A stretch of DNA of 64,000 bases from Obelidium mucronatum (lineage: Eukaryota; Chytridiomycota; Chytridiomycetes; Chytridiales; Chytriomycetaceae). This document shows positions 36,224 to 46,654 of the stretch, one piece after another. Where the stretch lies: NCBI GenBank assembly GCA_025765595.1, contig JAIVFH010000138.1:1-64000 (forward strand), written 5' to 3'. Below the pieces are notes generated by a model, which saw only the letters and a list, made by a program, of their open reading frames with translations, did not search any database and had not been told where the DNA came from. The stretch's first letter is position 1. Each line of letters begins with the position of its first letter. The position numbers were made by a program, and so were the translations under genes.

Positions 36224-38650
36224 TTACAATCCGACAAACTGCGAATAAATATCACCAACCAACTGCTCCACATCATTACTAGTCACACCCTTCCCACTCC
36301 TGACCCCCAATTGAATCCCCATCTCTAAAACCCTCTGAATATCTGATTTCGACATGAAAACCCTCCCATCACCCGCTGCAGCCGCCACCGCAGATTTCGC
36401 CGGCATAGAATTCGGATGCAAAAAAGGATGCTCCAGCAACTCGGGGATAGTCATTCGTGCTTTCGGATCTCTGTTTAAGCAACTTTTTAGAACTTGGAGT
36501 AATGAGGGTTCTTGTGTGGTATCGCCGCCATTGGGACTCTGCTTGTCTGTGGCCGTTTTTTGGAACGTGATTTTGTAGTTTGGGTCCACGATTGCGTTCA
36601 GCTTTTGGACAATAGGTAATGCTGCGAATGGCGGTTGGCCGTAGACTAGTTGGTATAGAATACATCCCAATGACCAGATATCAGAGGCTCTGCCGAGCTA
36701 GAAAATAGTGTCAAATATTATAATTATTAAAATAAAAAATAGAATGTGCTTGACAGTTACATACCTTCAAATGCTGTCCAGATTTCGAAGATGAGGAATT
36801 TGATTCAGTGAATAGAATAGCTTCAGGCGCCATGTAATTCAGGGTTCCGGTTTGGTAGTCTCGTTGGATATTTGTTGTATCCGATGGGATTGCTTTTGCA
36901 ATTCCAAAATCAATGAGTTTCAGTTTCCCTTCTACAATGAGGAAGTTGGCTGGTTTTAAATCAGAATGTACAATTTTCTCGTTGTGGATTTGTTGCACTG
37001 CTTGTAACATCTGGGACCATTTAGTACATGTGAGAAGAAACCATGCCAAAAAATAAAAAGAATCACACTTGTGTCCAATGCATCCGAATGAAATTAAGGT
37101 TTCCAATAAGACTTTTATCTTTGGCGAGCAAATGTGCCAAATCAATCTCTCCGTATTCAAGAAGCTGACCAACAAAAAAAAAAAAAAAAAAAATACGCAT
37201 CAGCAACCATGAAAAACAAAACCATGAAACAACAAACCAAAAGCAAATGCTTCTTGACATGACAAATCTCAGAATCAATCAAAGAAATGATACATTCAGA
37301 TTTCGCCAACTTTTTCAACAACTGAATCTCGTTCAGGTATCCTTCAATTGCGCTCGGATCTTGACGATCTAGTTTCACTTTTTTCAAGGCAAATATTCGT
37401 CCAGACTCGGATATCACTTTGTAAACTTTACTGCTGGCACCGCGACCAATCAATTCGATTCTTTTGTAGGGTACTCTGTTGACGGTTATGTACAAGCCCT
37501 TGTCTTTTTGATGATTGTGCTGTTGTTGCTGTTGGTCTCGTTCACGCTGGCGCGATTGCTATGACGGAGACGGTGGATGTGGGTAGGTATGCGTTGAAAA
37601 AAATAAAATATAAAACGATACTCACAGCAGCATCTTCGTTATCTTCTTTCAAAGGCATAAAATACTCATTCGATTGATTCGGTTTGGTGGCGGGGACTGC
37701 AGTAGTTTGAATCACAGGAGTTGACGGAATAGGTGGATGGTGGTTGTTGCCAATGTTGGCAACCATTGTTTTTGTTTCTTCCTCTTGAGAGGGATTGTTA
37801 CCATTATTGTTACTCGCCGCTCCGGCCATTTTGAATTCATTCAACATTGATTGTATTTTGCTTTTGGAAGTCGATGGGGGAGCAATCGAAACTGCTGTGT
37901 CGGCCAAAGAATTCGTCGCTGTCTGTGGCTGGGAGCTCACTGCTTGAGGTGGTGTGGCCTCTTGAGTAATTGTTGGAGACTTTGATGTGAGTTTTGTGGG
38001 ATTCGGTGGTGGCAGCGACGCTGATACTCGCTGATTGGTATTTAGAGCCGCAGCGGAATTATTAGCGGAATCTTTTTGAGCTGATTCGAGGTTGCTGAGG
38101 TTTCGCCTAACGCCAGCCAACAGTCGTTGCATTTTTTCTTTTGAGGATTTGTTTCCAGAGGCTGGGATGATTGGAGTTGTTATCGGCAGATGAACTAGAT
38201 GGTTTTGATGAATTTGCTGATGGAGAGGAGTACATGGGGGTTTTGATTCCACGGTGCTTCTCGGAGGTGTGTTTTTAAGGTTTTCAAGTTCGTTTTCAAG
38301 GTCACACAATGGCTGAGCCAATGAATCAATTCCAGATTGAATTATAGAGCATGCCCGATCCGTGAAACCTAATTCGAACAATATTTTGGATGAGTCTCGT
38401 GTTGGTCCTTGACTTTGAAATTTGAATACCGCAGCTCTGCTCAAATCTCGCCCAATGAATAAACAAGGATGCAGAAGAAGAACCCGCCCGAGATTTTAAA
38501 TATTTGTACTTGTCTCGAATTTCATCGTAATTTTCGTTTGCCAGACTGTATTGGATGTTGAATATTGAATAACGTCCGAATAATGTCAGAGGTCACGTTT
38601 GAATCACCTCTCGAGTCTAAGATGCTCCAGCCAAATATCCAGTAGCCTAG
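36224..38650 (-). CDS. MPS1: Mps1/TTK-family dual-specificity kinase
   Basis: The C-terminal kinase domain is spread over several exons. It has the glycine loop [16 protein letters not shown], the lysine in FALKKVKLD, the catalytic loop [10 protein letters not shown], the metal-binding DFG in [10 protein letters not shown] and the activation segment [11 protein letters not shown]. The HSD in place of HRD and the GTLNYM motif are typical of Mps1/TTK. The exon 38444-37626 is a Ser/Asn/Gln/Pro-rich linker that joins at 37558 to a Gln-rich run and then the kinase. Upstream exons (~38390-38640) give a TPR-like region ([35 protein letters not shown]) as in Mps1/Bub1 proteins. The frame changes once between 38390 and 38425. 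The kinase acts at kinetochores in the spindle checkpoint. The start codon is not fixed. Confidence 0.92.
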
Positions 38651-38963
38651 AAACAGGTTTCGATAAGAGAAACAATGCAACAACATACAGCTGCAAGTAC
38701 CTCTTGTCTGCTTTGAACTTGTCCTGACTGATGCTGTGACATGGCCTCGTTGAGCAAATCAAAGTTTATCAAACCAAACCAAACACCAAAAACCAGCTTA
38801 CGTTGACGTTGCTGCTGCAAACAGTTCGCGCAACTTTGCTGAATTCTTGTTTTCAGCCAAACGCGAAATCCAGGAGTCGACAGAATTCATTGAATAATTA
38901 GTGAAACAAAATAAAATAAGAAATGCAAATAAAATTAAAATAAAATAAATAAATCACACATTG

Positions 38964-40456
38964 ATGGACGCCCCAGTGACGCTTGCCGACGTTGTTGATT
39001 TGCTGATTGAGTAAGCTGAGCGCCTTACTCCTGTTCCGCATCCGAGTGGTTGTTGACTGTTGGCCTTAGGGAGGATCCGAAGCAGCTCCTTTGCCAGGAA
39101 GAAGTCGACGGCCGCCCGCGAAATCTCGAAGAAATCAAAGCGCGAAGCCACGAGTCGTTTGCGGCGCTGCAGGTGGGCTCTGAGTGGACTTTGATGGACT
39201 CAACAGAAAAACAAAACCAAAAACAAAAACAAAAACAAAACAAATCAGAGCGACGTGGAAGCGCTGCTCTTTCACGCCGCCGCAAAACTCGGAAAAGACG
39301 AAAACGCGGCGGCGGCAATTCTGGCTGTGCGCCAAGTGATGCGCCTTGCGGCTGACGAATTCCAAGTCGCGAAGGACAAAGGCGTTGGCGCGAAATACTC
39401 AGTGAAGGACGGCGACTCGTTCGGGGGTTTGTTGCGCGCGAGTGGGTGTGGCGGGCGCTGACTTGCTCCACCGTATCAAGCACAGAAAGTGTCGCTGGCG
39501 CGCAGGAATATCGACGGATCGCTTCTCTTTACGAATGCGTACTCGGGTATCTTACCCGAAGACTTTTATCGGGTTTCTGGTAACTTTCGCATGTGTAATC
39601 TTCTTAATTGACGAACTCACCCGTTTTCATGTTTCCAGAGATTGATGACAACTTGACTCCTGTATATATCCACCCTAACTTGGAACTCAGCAAAGCTCAA
39701 ATTCCTGATCTGGGCGCTGTCTCTCGCTTTGACGGCGTGAAAACCAGCAAACATAAGCATTTGGGCATCTCCGCCATGCTCGCAGGTAAACTTCCTGTAC
39801 TGTACCGCTTAAAGAAAAACAGAATCTAATATGTTTTATTGTTGCAGTTGATTTCGCAGCATACGACCCATTCCAGTCATTTGCTCCCCAGTTTGATTCT
39901 TCCAACGCCTTGATATCGGTCAAAGAAACGATTCAAATGTACAAACCCAGACGCAATATCAATCCATCCAAAATCAATTTGAAGGAACTTCCACTTGGTC
40001 TTGGAGATATCGAATTGAATCCATCCATCTCTGAAGCTGATTTATCGGCTGCTCGCGAAATTCTTGCTGCAGAATCTATAAACGTGGACGAAGCTGCTAA
40101 AAATATGGATCCTGTACGAGACCAGATACTGAGTCAATTGACTACTTCAGCATTGTACAACTTGAATGTTCTTCAAGACCATAAAATAGTAAAGAAGACG
40201 ATGGGAATCAAGGCTGATCAAGATAAACTTGGTACGCACCTTTCTTTTTTTTCTTTTTTCGTTCTTTCAAATCTTGTAATAATGAAATGTGACCCTTTTT
40301 GTTTCGGCAGCTTTGAAAATTCAACATTCGTTACTACACTCTGTTTTGAAATCAAAGTCAAAATCTCTAATGAAGGCATCAGTATCTTCTGCGCGACATG
40401 ATGTTTTAGAGCCAGTCTTCAAAGGCATGCTTCACCCTGGCAACAAATTGAAGTGA
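38964..40456 (+). CDS. Gene X, right copy (function unknown)
   Basis: ATG 38964, stop 40454-40456, seven exons. Joins read: LLIE|EDPKQLL (donor GA|GTAAGC), AALQ|SDVEALL (CAG|GTGGGC..CAG), LLRA|KVSLARR (GA|GTGGGT), FYRVS|EIDDNL (GTAACT), SAMLA|VDFAAY (GTAAAC) and ADQDKL|ALKIQH (GTACGC). The result is a soluble protein of about 370 residues with an Ala-rich helical N-terminal part, a central SRFDGVKTSKHKH motif, a Pro/basic stretch (MYKPRRNINPSKINLKELP) and a helical C terminus ending HPGNKLK. I do not recognise the family. Gene order next to MPS1 is the same on both arms, so this is probably the ancestral setting. Confidence 0.72.
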
Positions 40457-41176
40457 TTCCTTCCAAGGTTTTCTTTCGTCGGCCATAAATTAAAGGGAAT
40501 AAAATCTTTCAATCCAGCGATATAACTCCTAATGCGATCTTCGGTGACAGATCCCCGAGATGCATTAAATTTCAAGTATTTTATTTGTCGGATGTTAAAA
40601 AAACCATCAAAACAAACTTCCTCCTCCTCCAAACAACCAACTCCCTCCAATGCCGCCCCAGACCGCGTTGTACCTTCGTTGGAAATCGGATAACGATCGC
40701 ACTGCGTGAACCACCACAATGCCTGTAAGTACGCCCTGGAGTTACTTTTGCTTGCGCACTTCCATCAATGCTCCCTCTTAACTAAACCACTCTGTCATAA
40801 CCAAACAGGCGAACACCGCCGCCTTAATTGGCTCAGATGCAGGCGACACGAATGGTAATCTTCTCACCGCAGATCATGAGCTTCTCAAGCTGGTACTAAG
40901 TTTCGTGAGCACGTTCATCCTCTCGTTCATGTCTTCTCCATCCAGATTCACGCGTTTCGAGACCTATTCAACTTGAAAGACTTTGCCGCCTCATATATTT
41001 GGACACACATGAACTTGTAATTCCTCTCTCTTTCTCAAGCAATTTTCCGCAATTGTCAGCAAATTACCGCTTTCGCTGCTGCTGTGATGTGAATTGGGAC
41101 TAAATCGCGGGTATGCACCATTACTGTTTCTGTATCATGCTCTGTAATTTTTTGCCCTTGACGACTTGATTTAATC
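40457..41176. other. Leader region of the 304-bp array
   Basis: Shares blocks with 1575-1990 (see that entry). It contains one possible small spliced ORF (40719-40976) and no other coding signal. Confidence 0.4.
40719..40976 (+). CDS. Possible small spliced protein
   Basis: ATGCCT is followed at once by a consensus donor (GTAAGT) and, after a pyrimidine-rich stretch, the acceptor AACCAAACAG. Splicing gives MPANTAALIGSDAGDTNGN and a continuous frame to TGA at 40974-40976, about 50 residues. A two-codon first exon is common in fungal genes but the product is too short to recognise. The same ATG-less leader is seen at 1.6-1.9 kb. Confidence 0.3.
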
Positions 41177-42293
41177 TGCTCTTTATTCAAACAGACTCTG
41201 CTTTATTCCACACGCACTCCACAGCGCTGCACTGATGCCCTTCACGGCTCCTTACAGCGGATCTCGAGAGGCAAGTAGTAGTATGGGGCTCCCCTGGCGG
41301 GAGTCTCTCCTGATCCTCGAGTGTTTGGGAACATCAGTGTGGTGCTGCGTGCTGTGAAGGTCCACTCCAGTCCATACGGGTGCACGCAGGATCTGATTCC
41401 GCCGCTTCTGAGGGGGCTTTTGGCGCGAATTGCAGGTTTGTATCTCTCTTGGTTAATTGCGTGCTTCTGCTCGATTAATCTGCTCTTTATTCAAACAGAA
41501 TCTGCTTTATTCCACACGCACTCCACAGCGCTGCACTGATGCCCTTCACGGTTCCTTACAGCGGATCTCGAGAGGCAAGTAGTAGTATGGGGCTCCCCTG
41601 GCGGGAGTCTCTCCTGATCCTCGAGTGTTTGGGAACATCAGTGTGGTGCTGCGTGCTGTGAAGGTCCACTCCAGTCCATACGGGTGCACGCAGGATCTGT
41701 TTCCGCCGCTTCTGAGGGGGCTTTTGGCGCGAATTGCAGGTTTGTATCTCTCTTGGTTAATTGCGTGCTTCTGCTCGATTAATCTGCTCTTTATTCAAAC
41801 AGAATCTGCTTTATTCCACACGCACTCCACAGCGCTGCACTGATGCCCTTCACGGTTCCTTACAGCGGATCTCGAGAGGCAAGTAGTAGTATGGGGCTCC
41901 CCTGGCGGGAGTCTCTCCTGATCCTCGAGTGTTTGGGAACATCAGTGTGGTGCTGCGTGCTGTGAAGGTCCACTCCAGTCCATACGGGTGCACGCAGGAT
42001 CTGTTTCCGCCGCTTCTGGGGGGGATATTGGCGCGAATTGCAGGTTTGTATCTCTCTTGGTTAATCGCGTGCTTCTGCTTTATTAATCTGCTCTTTATCC
42101 AAACAGACTCTGCTTTATTCCACACGCACTCCACAGCGCTGCACTGATGCCCTTCACGGTTCCTTACAGCGGATCTCGAGAGGCAAGTAGTAGTATGGGG
42201 CTCCCCTGGCGGGAGTCTCTCCTGATCCTCGAGTGTTTGGGAACATCAGTGTGGTGCTGCGTGCTGTGAAGGTCCACTCCAGTCCATACGGGT
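41177..42293 (+). repeat. 304-bp tandem array with intron-like segments, ~3.7 units
   Basis: Anchors at 41321, 41625, 41929 and 42233 are 304 bp apart. Each unit has a 63-bp segment with clean intron borders (GTTTGT ... CAAACAG, e.g. 41436-41498) and a 241-bp exon-like part. As 241 is not a multiple of three and each frame meets stops, a long fused protein is not possible. The array ends abruptly inside a unit at about 42293, 105 bp before the second F-box/LRR copy. Confidence 0.93.
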
Positions 42294-42397
42294 GGACAAT
42301 GAGTTGTGGTCATCTTATTACTAAAAAATAAACAATAATGACCGTGTTTATAATTTTTTCGTTTTAATCTGTCTTGTTTGGACTTTCCTTTAGGAAA

Positions 42398-43570
42398 ATG
42401 GCATAATTTCCCGTTGAAGTCCTTGCCAACATCATCGAATACTGCGATGCCACATCCTCTCTCCAGCTCCGCCTTCTTTGCCATGCGTCCAATCGAATGT
42501 GCAAATCTCGAAACTTTCTTATTGTTGCCTTCAGAGACGCTTGCCGGCGAAACTTCAGCAAAGCAAAAGGGTCAAAGACGAAAGCATCGCATTGGCTTTG
42601 CTGCTGGCCCGCAGAATATCAAGCTGTGGCAGCTTCTGAATTCCGCGGTTGTGATTTGGTCCATTGGCCTTGCTGTTATCAAAACAATGCCGTCATTCCA
42701 CCCTCACTGGCTATCGCCTCTAGTCTGTCCCATCTATGCATTCGCAATGCGTGTCTCGAAACTATTCCCAATGAATTTTTTGCCTTGGTGATGCTCAAGA
42801 ACCTGGACCTTTCAAACAACAACATCTCTGGCTTTATTTCAAACCGCTTTACTCAACTGGTGAATCTAAAATCACTGTCACTTAGCGGTAATTGCTTGAA
42901 TGGAAATTTTGACGGGTTGTGTTTCCCAGACTTCCCAAAGTTGGAACATGTCAAACTTGACCGCAACAACCTCTCAGGCCACCTCACAGGTTCCTTAGGT
43001 CGATTTCAATACCGCCTGATGAGCCTGAATCTCAGCAGAAACAAATTCACCGGTCCAATCCCAGACATTTTCCGTACTTTTTGCATACTCGAACACCTCA
43101 TCCTTTCTCACAACAAACTGTCCGGATGTATTTCGCCAGAAGTTCACGGGTGGATCAATATTAAGACGCTTGACTTCGGATTTAATGAGCTCAAGGGTGC
43201 CATTCCTGACACCATTGGTGTTTCAATGAGAAGACTGGAGAAACTGCTGCTGAACAATAACCGACTGAGTGGAAACATACCACCCGCTCTTGGCAATCGA
43301 GAGATTCTCAAGGTTTTGTACGTTATTCATCTTGACTCAAATGTGCTCGAAGGTGCTGTGCCGGCTATCTTAGCCAGTTTGCCCAAGTTGACCAGATTGA
43401 ATTTGGCTCATAACTTACTCTCTGGAAAACTACCCAATGAATTTGGACAATCAAACAGTTTGAAGTTTGTTGCTGTGAACGGAAATCAACATTTTAATTT
43501 CGCAGCTGGTGTTGGCAAGAGCTTCGAGATTCAGAACCAATGTCCCCCGCATTGCCCTGATTGCCGTTGA
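42398..43570 (+). pseudogene. F-box/LRR protein, copy 2 (stop at codon 3)
   Basis: The natural start ATG at 42398 opens an F-box-like domain (FPVEVLANIIEYCDATSSLQ, LRLLCHASNRM), but codon 3 is TAA (42404-42406). Past it the frame is fully open to 43570. The next Met (42497) would give a 357-residue protein lacking the F-box, with the CCWPAEYQAVAASEF linker and about eight LRRs (LKNLDLSNNNISG, LMSLNLSRNKFTGPIP). The single TAA could be a TCA-to-TAA change. Without the F-box the product could not dock to an SCF ligase in the usual way. It may be a pseudogene, a truncated paralogue or an assembly error. Confidence 0.75.
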
Positions 43571-43717
43571 TTATATCTTAATTTGGACTTTCGAAGTAGT
43601 GGCCTAATTTTTTGAATCTGCAATGTATTTGTCCTTCCACGTTTCCACATTATTTTAAATATTTATTATTCGAGCATTATAATTCATAAATGAATCTCGG
43701 TGTTACTCTACTACTAC

Positions 43718-44172
43718 TTCCGACTTGCCGATCGGAGAACACGTGTGTTTTCCACTTTAGCAGGTGTAGCCTTTTTTTTCGGCAAGACAGGTTTCGGCAA
43801 AACTGTTGGTTGGGTTTTGGCGACACGACCACTGGCGATAGCAGGGATCTATTGAACGAATAAGAAATTTTAAAAAACCACAGCAATAATGGACAACTTC
43901 ACTTCGTAATCCTGAAGAGTCTGTGTGGAATTATCAACAAGACTTTTGCTGACATTCACTTCCGTCAAGTTCGCTAATTGCTCCTAAATTCATACACAAC
44001 GATGAAAACCAAAATACAACTCAAGATCACTCAAACCTCAATCGAAGTAACATGGTCCTCTAAGTGGCGTAGGGCAAGGCGTTATGATGCAGCGTCGTCC
44101 ATAGCTGTCGTCTTCTCCGCTTGGAGTTCTACAAGTTGTCCCTTCAGGTTTTTGTTCTCTACCACCCACTGA
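43718..44172 (-). pseudogene. Coiled-coil gene remnant
   Basis: Minus-strand exons read VVENKNLKGQLVELQAEKT then MDDAAS, an in-frame TAA (near 44083) and RLALRHLEDHVTSIE. After an intron comes EQLANLTEVNVSKSLVDNST and TLQDYEVKL. Heptad-like composition indicates a coiled coil. The in-frame stop suggests decay. A small piece of the same exon lies inverted at 17338-17395, and the 3' part at 43.72-43.81 kb matches 17.46-17.54 kb. Confidence 0.5.
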
Positions 44173-44434
44173 TGGGAAAATACAGCGGTAGGACGAATGA
44201 TTCTATTTGAGAAATTGAGTGGAAGAAGGGATAGCATGGATTCAAATCACCCTTCTGGAGGCTGCGGAAGTTGTAGGGATTCATTTTGATGACGTGGATA
44301 CAGAATTCCCTTGGATGATGAGCCCTTCGTTGCTTCAAAATAGAAATGAGCAAGTCGGAACGCTGTCAAAAATAAGCCACAGCTTTAAAACTCACGTGAA
44401 CTTTGGCAGTTAATCGACGGCTCATCTAGAACTG

Positions 44435-45190
44435 TCAAAGTAAAGTCGCGTCAAAAACAGGAGGCATGGGAAATGCAACTATACCAGCTAGGTTCGACGG
44501 GAGCTGAAGAGGAAGCTCGGCATAAACGCCTGCTATTCCTATCATCGCTCTGTTAGCTGAAATTGGCGGGACGAGGCCTATGTGCGACTGTATAGCTCAC
44601 CCCATCGAAGTTGTTCCCACGAGGCGCATTTTAATAACTCCGTTACGAAGGCCGAGGAACCGAAAGGTCTTCACAAATGCGTGAATGGCTGAAGTGTTGC
44701 AGCCAGAAAATGACACAAAACTGGACACATAGAACTGTGGCCAGACTGTCCAATCCAATGCCTGAGCCGCAATATTTGAGGTAAAAACCAAGTGCGGATT
44801 TGCAACAAAAGCTGCTGCATGCTCTGCACTCTTCATCTGCAAGTTCACTCGGAGTTTGGTCAACATATTGAACCGTCAAAAATGTCGGGATTTGAAATAA
44901 AAGAAAACAAACCCAGCTCACCTTTCTTTTGGAGGAGGGTTCCAAGGCCTTTCTTTTTGAGGAGGGTTCCAAAGGGGGAATCCACTTCGATCTTCAAGAA
45001 AAGCGTGATTCTGAATATAGACTGAGTTTTGGTGATTATACCTGGGCTTTTTTAAGCCCTTGGCATCGAATGCCGAGCAGAGCGGTAGGCGCGAATTCAT
45101 TGGAATAGAGCGCGTCATTACGAGTTTTCGAAAGCATGCGACATTCAAAGTGGACGTTTGCTCGACAATTTCTCCAAAAGATATTCAAAG
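44435..45190 (-). CDS. Unrecognised multi-exon gene or gene fragment
   Basis: The last exons join well: AAQALDWTVWPQFYVSSFVS ... MRLVGTTSM|ANRAMIGIAGVYAELPLQLP, then ...AFPMPPVFDATLL and a stop at 44437-44435 (intron GTGAGC..TTTCAG at about 44552-44605). Upstream, 45190-45058 reads WRNCRANVHFECRMLSKTR before a GTATAA donor. The link between these parts (44870-45057) is not resolved and that segment is repeated at 10.7-10.84 kb. The product looks globular; no family is assigned. Confidence 0.42.
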
Positions 45191-45334
45191 GTAGATACGA
45201 GAGCTCAAGTGAATACAATCTTGATATGTTTTTGTTGATGAACGTCTTTCAGATTGATGAATTATTTCGTAAATCCCAGACAAGACCTTGATTGAAGAAA
45301 GGCAAAGAGCATGCTTATGTACGATAATAATTAA

Positions 45335-45691
45335 TTGAATTTTCATGTAACATGTTGGACTGTGTTGCAGGGTTTCGCCGACCAAAGGACACTGCCAATA
45401 GATTCACCCCAAAAAAAGACTGTGATTATAGACGGACCGCATAACTCGAGTAGTAGTGTACTATATAAATCAAATCCGACAGAAGCAGAACGATGCCGCG
45501 TCATCTATCAAGGTGGGTGGAAACCATGCATTCCAAAAACATGTCTTATCGAAAGTTTCAAGGGTAACTTTGCCTTGGGAAAGGTACGCTTGAGTCGTTT
45601 TAAATTAAAACAGCGGCATCTGGACCCGTCAGATAATTCAAGAAGTCCATCTGGAGAGAAGTTTGCATCGCAAATGAGCAGAAATGTATAG
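45335..45691 (+). CDS. Short unrecognised ORF
   Basis: Open from about 45372 (after GCAG) to 45691, with protein-like composition: KKTVIIDGPHNSSSSVLYKS, CRVIYQGGWKPCIPKTCLIE and GNFALGK before a possible donor GTACGC. It could be one exon of a larger gene or a relic. No neighbour supports a role. Confidence 0.3.
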   Translation: MNFHVTCWTVLQGFADQRTLPIDSPQKKTVIIDGPHNSSSSVLYKSNPTEAERCRVIYQGGWKPCIPKTCLIESFKGNFALGKVRLSRFKLKQRHLDPSDNSRSPSGEKFASQMSRNV

Positions 45692-46196
45692 TTTCGGGTT
45701 GGCGTTTACTTTGTGGAGAATTTTGGGCGGGTCGTTTTTTGCTTGGTTTTTCAAGAAATCCCCAGTCGAAATTCAGGGCAGATTTAACCTTGGCCGTTAA
45801 TAGTTACATGAACAAAAAAAAAGACTGACAATGATTTCCAGTATGAAGAAGATTTGCGTGGATCGAGCACACTACCTTCTAAGCTTCGGACTTACCGACA
45901 AGAGGTTCCTTATCGATAATAAGCTCTTCCTGAAGATCCTTGTTCGTTTCCGTGTTCTTTATGTCTGTGTTGTAGTCACCCATTGAAATGAAATTGCCTA
46001 AAAAAAATAGACACAACAAGAATACTCCATTTTTCCAACTGCCCTAAGTGACCTTGAAGTAATCCAGCTTCTCATGGTACAAGTGAAAAATATCCGTGCG
46101 CACTTCATTCAACGTATCTTGCGATTTGATTAAATTTGAATTCCATGTCCAATTGTGCATTAACGTTGTTCTGTCAGCGTGAGTTTTATTTGCTGA
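45692..46196. other. Intergenic region, nothing recognised
   Basis: AT-rich spacer and 3' flank of the bL31m gene. Only fragments without coding character are seen. Confidence 0.45.
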
Positions 46197-46596
46197 TTAT
46201 TTCTTCTTTTTGCCTCCAGCGGCAGCAGGCGGAGGCGCGGCAGCAGCAACAACCTTCTTCTTTGGAGCAGCGACAGCAGATTCATCCATTGCTAAATCAT
46301 CAAAAGTGGACAAGTCTCCAAATCGAGAAGCAAACTTGGCCAAATCCACAGATTTCTCGTCTATTGTATTTGATGAAGGATTCCAGAGAATGTGATTGCG
46401 CGTGTCTTTTGTCAGCTTAAGCAAGGCCTGTAAGAAAAAGGATCTGTGTTGGTGATTGCTGTGTGAGTTGACACCTCACCTTTGGTGTAGTGACCCGCAT
46501 TGAGAATGATGATCCATCTGAGTGGATAACTTTCTGGATGAAAAAATGCGGATTTGCCGCTTTCGGAACAGATGCCAGTGAAGAGACTCGAGGCAT
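46197..46596 (-). CDS. MRPL36: Mitochondrial large-subunit ribosomal protein bL31m
   Basis: Exons 46596-46480 and 46427-46197 (intron GTGAGG..TTACAG). The predicted protein of about 114 residues has the family block FFIQKVIHSDGSSFSM, RVTTPKALLKLTKDTRNHIL and WNPSSNTIDE. It then extends with an Ala/Pro/Lys-rich tail ending GGKKKK. bL31m is a component of the mitochondrial 54S subunit. It lies head to head with NDUFS3, another mitochondrial gene, with 58 bp between start codons. Unlike bacterial L31, no Cys zinc site is seen, as usual for the fungal mitochondrial form. Confidence 0.8.
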
Positions 46597-46654
46597 TTAA
46601 TGTGAATTAATCTGATTTATTTCAAATAAAAGAAGAGTTTAAAAAAAGAAGAAA
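46597..46654. promoter_or_regulatory. 58-bp divergent promoter interval (bL31m / NDUFS3)
   Basis: Only 58 bp separate the two ATG codons. The interval is AT-rich with an A-rich run before the NDUFS3 start. Shared control of two mitochondrial genes is inferred from geometry. Confidence 0.6.

Noticed and set aside
41321..42147. 72-codon ORFs in the 304-bp array as separate small genes
   Set aside because: Each reads through the intron-like segment and is copied only because the unit is copied. Exon-like parts have stops in all frames after splicing.
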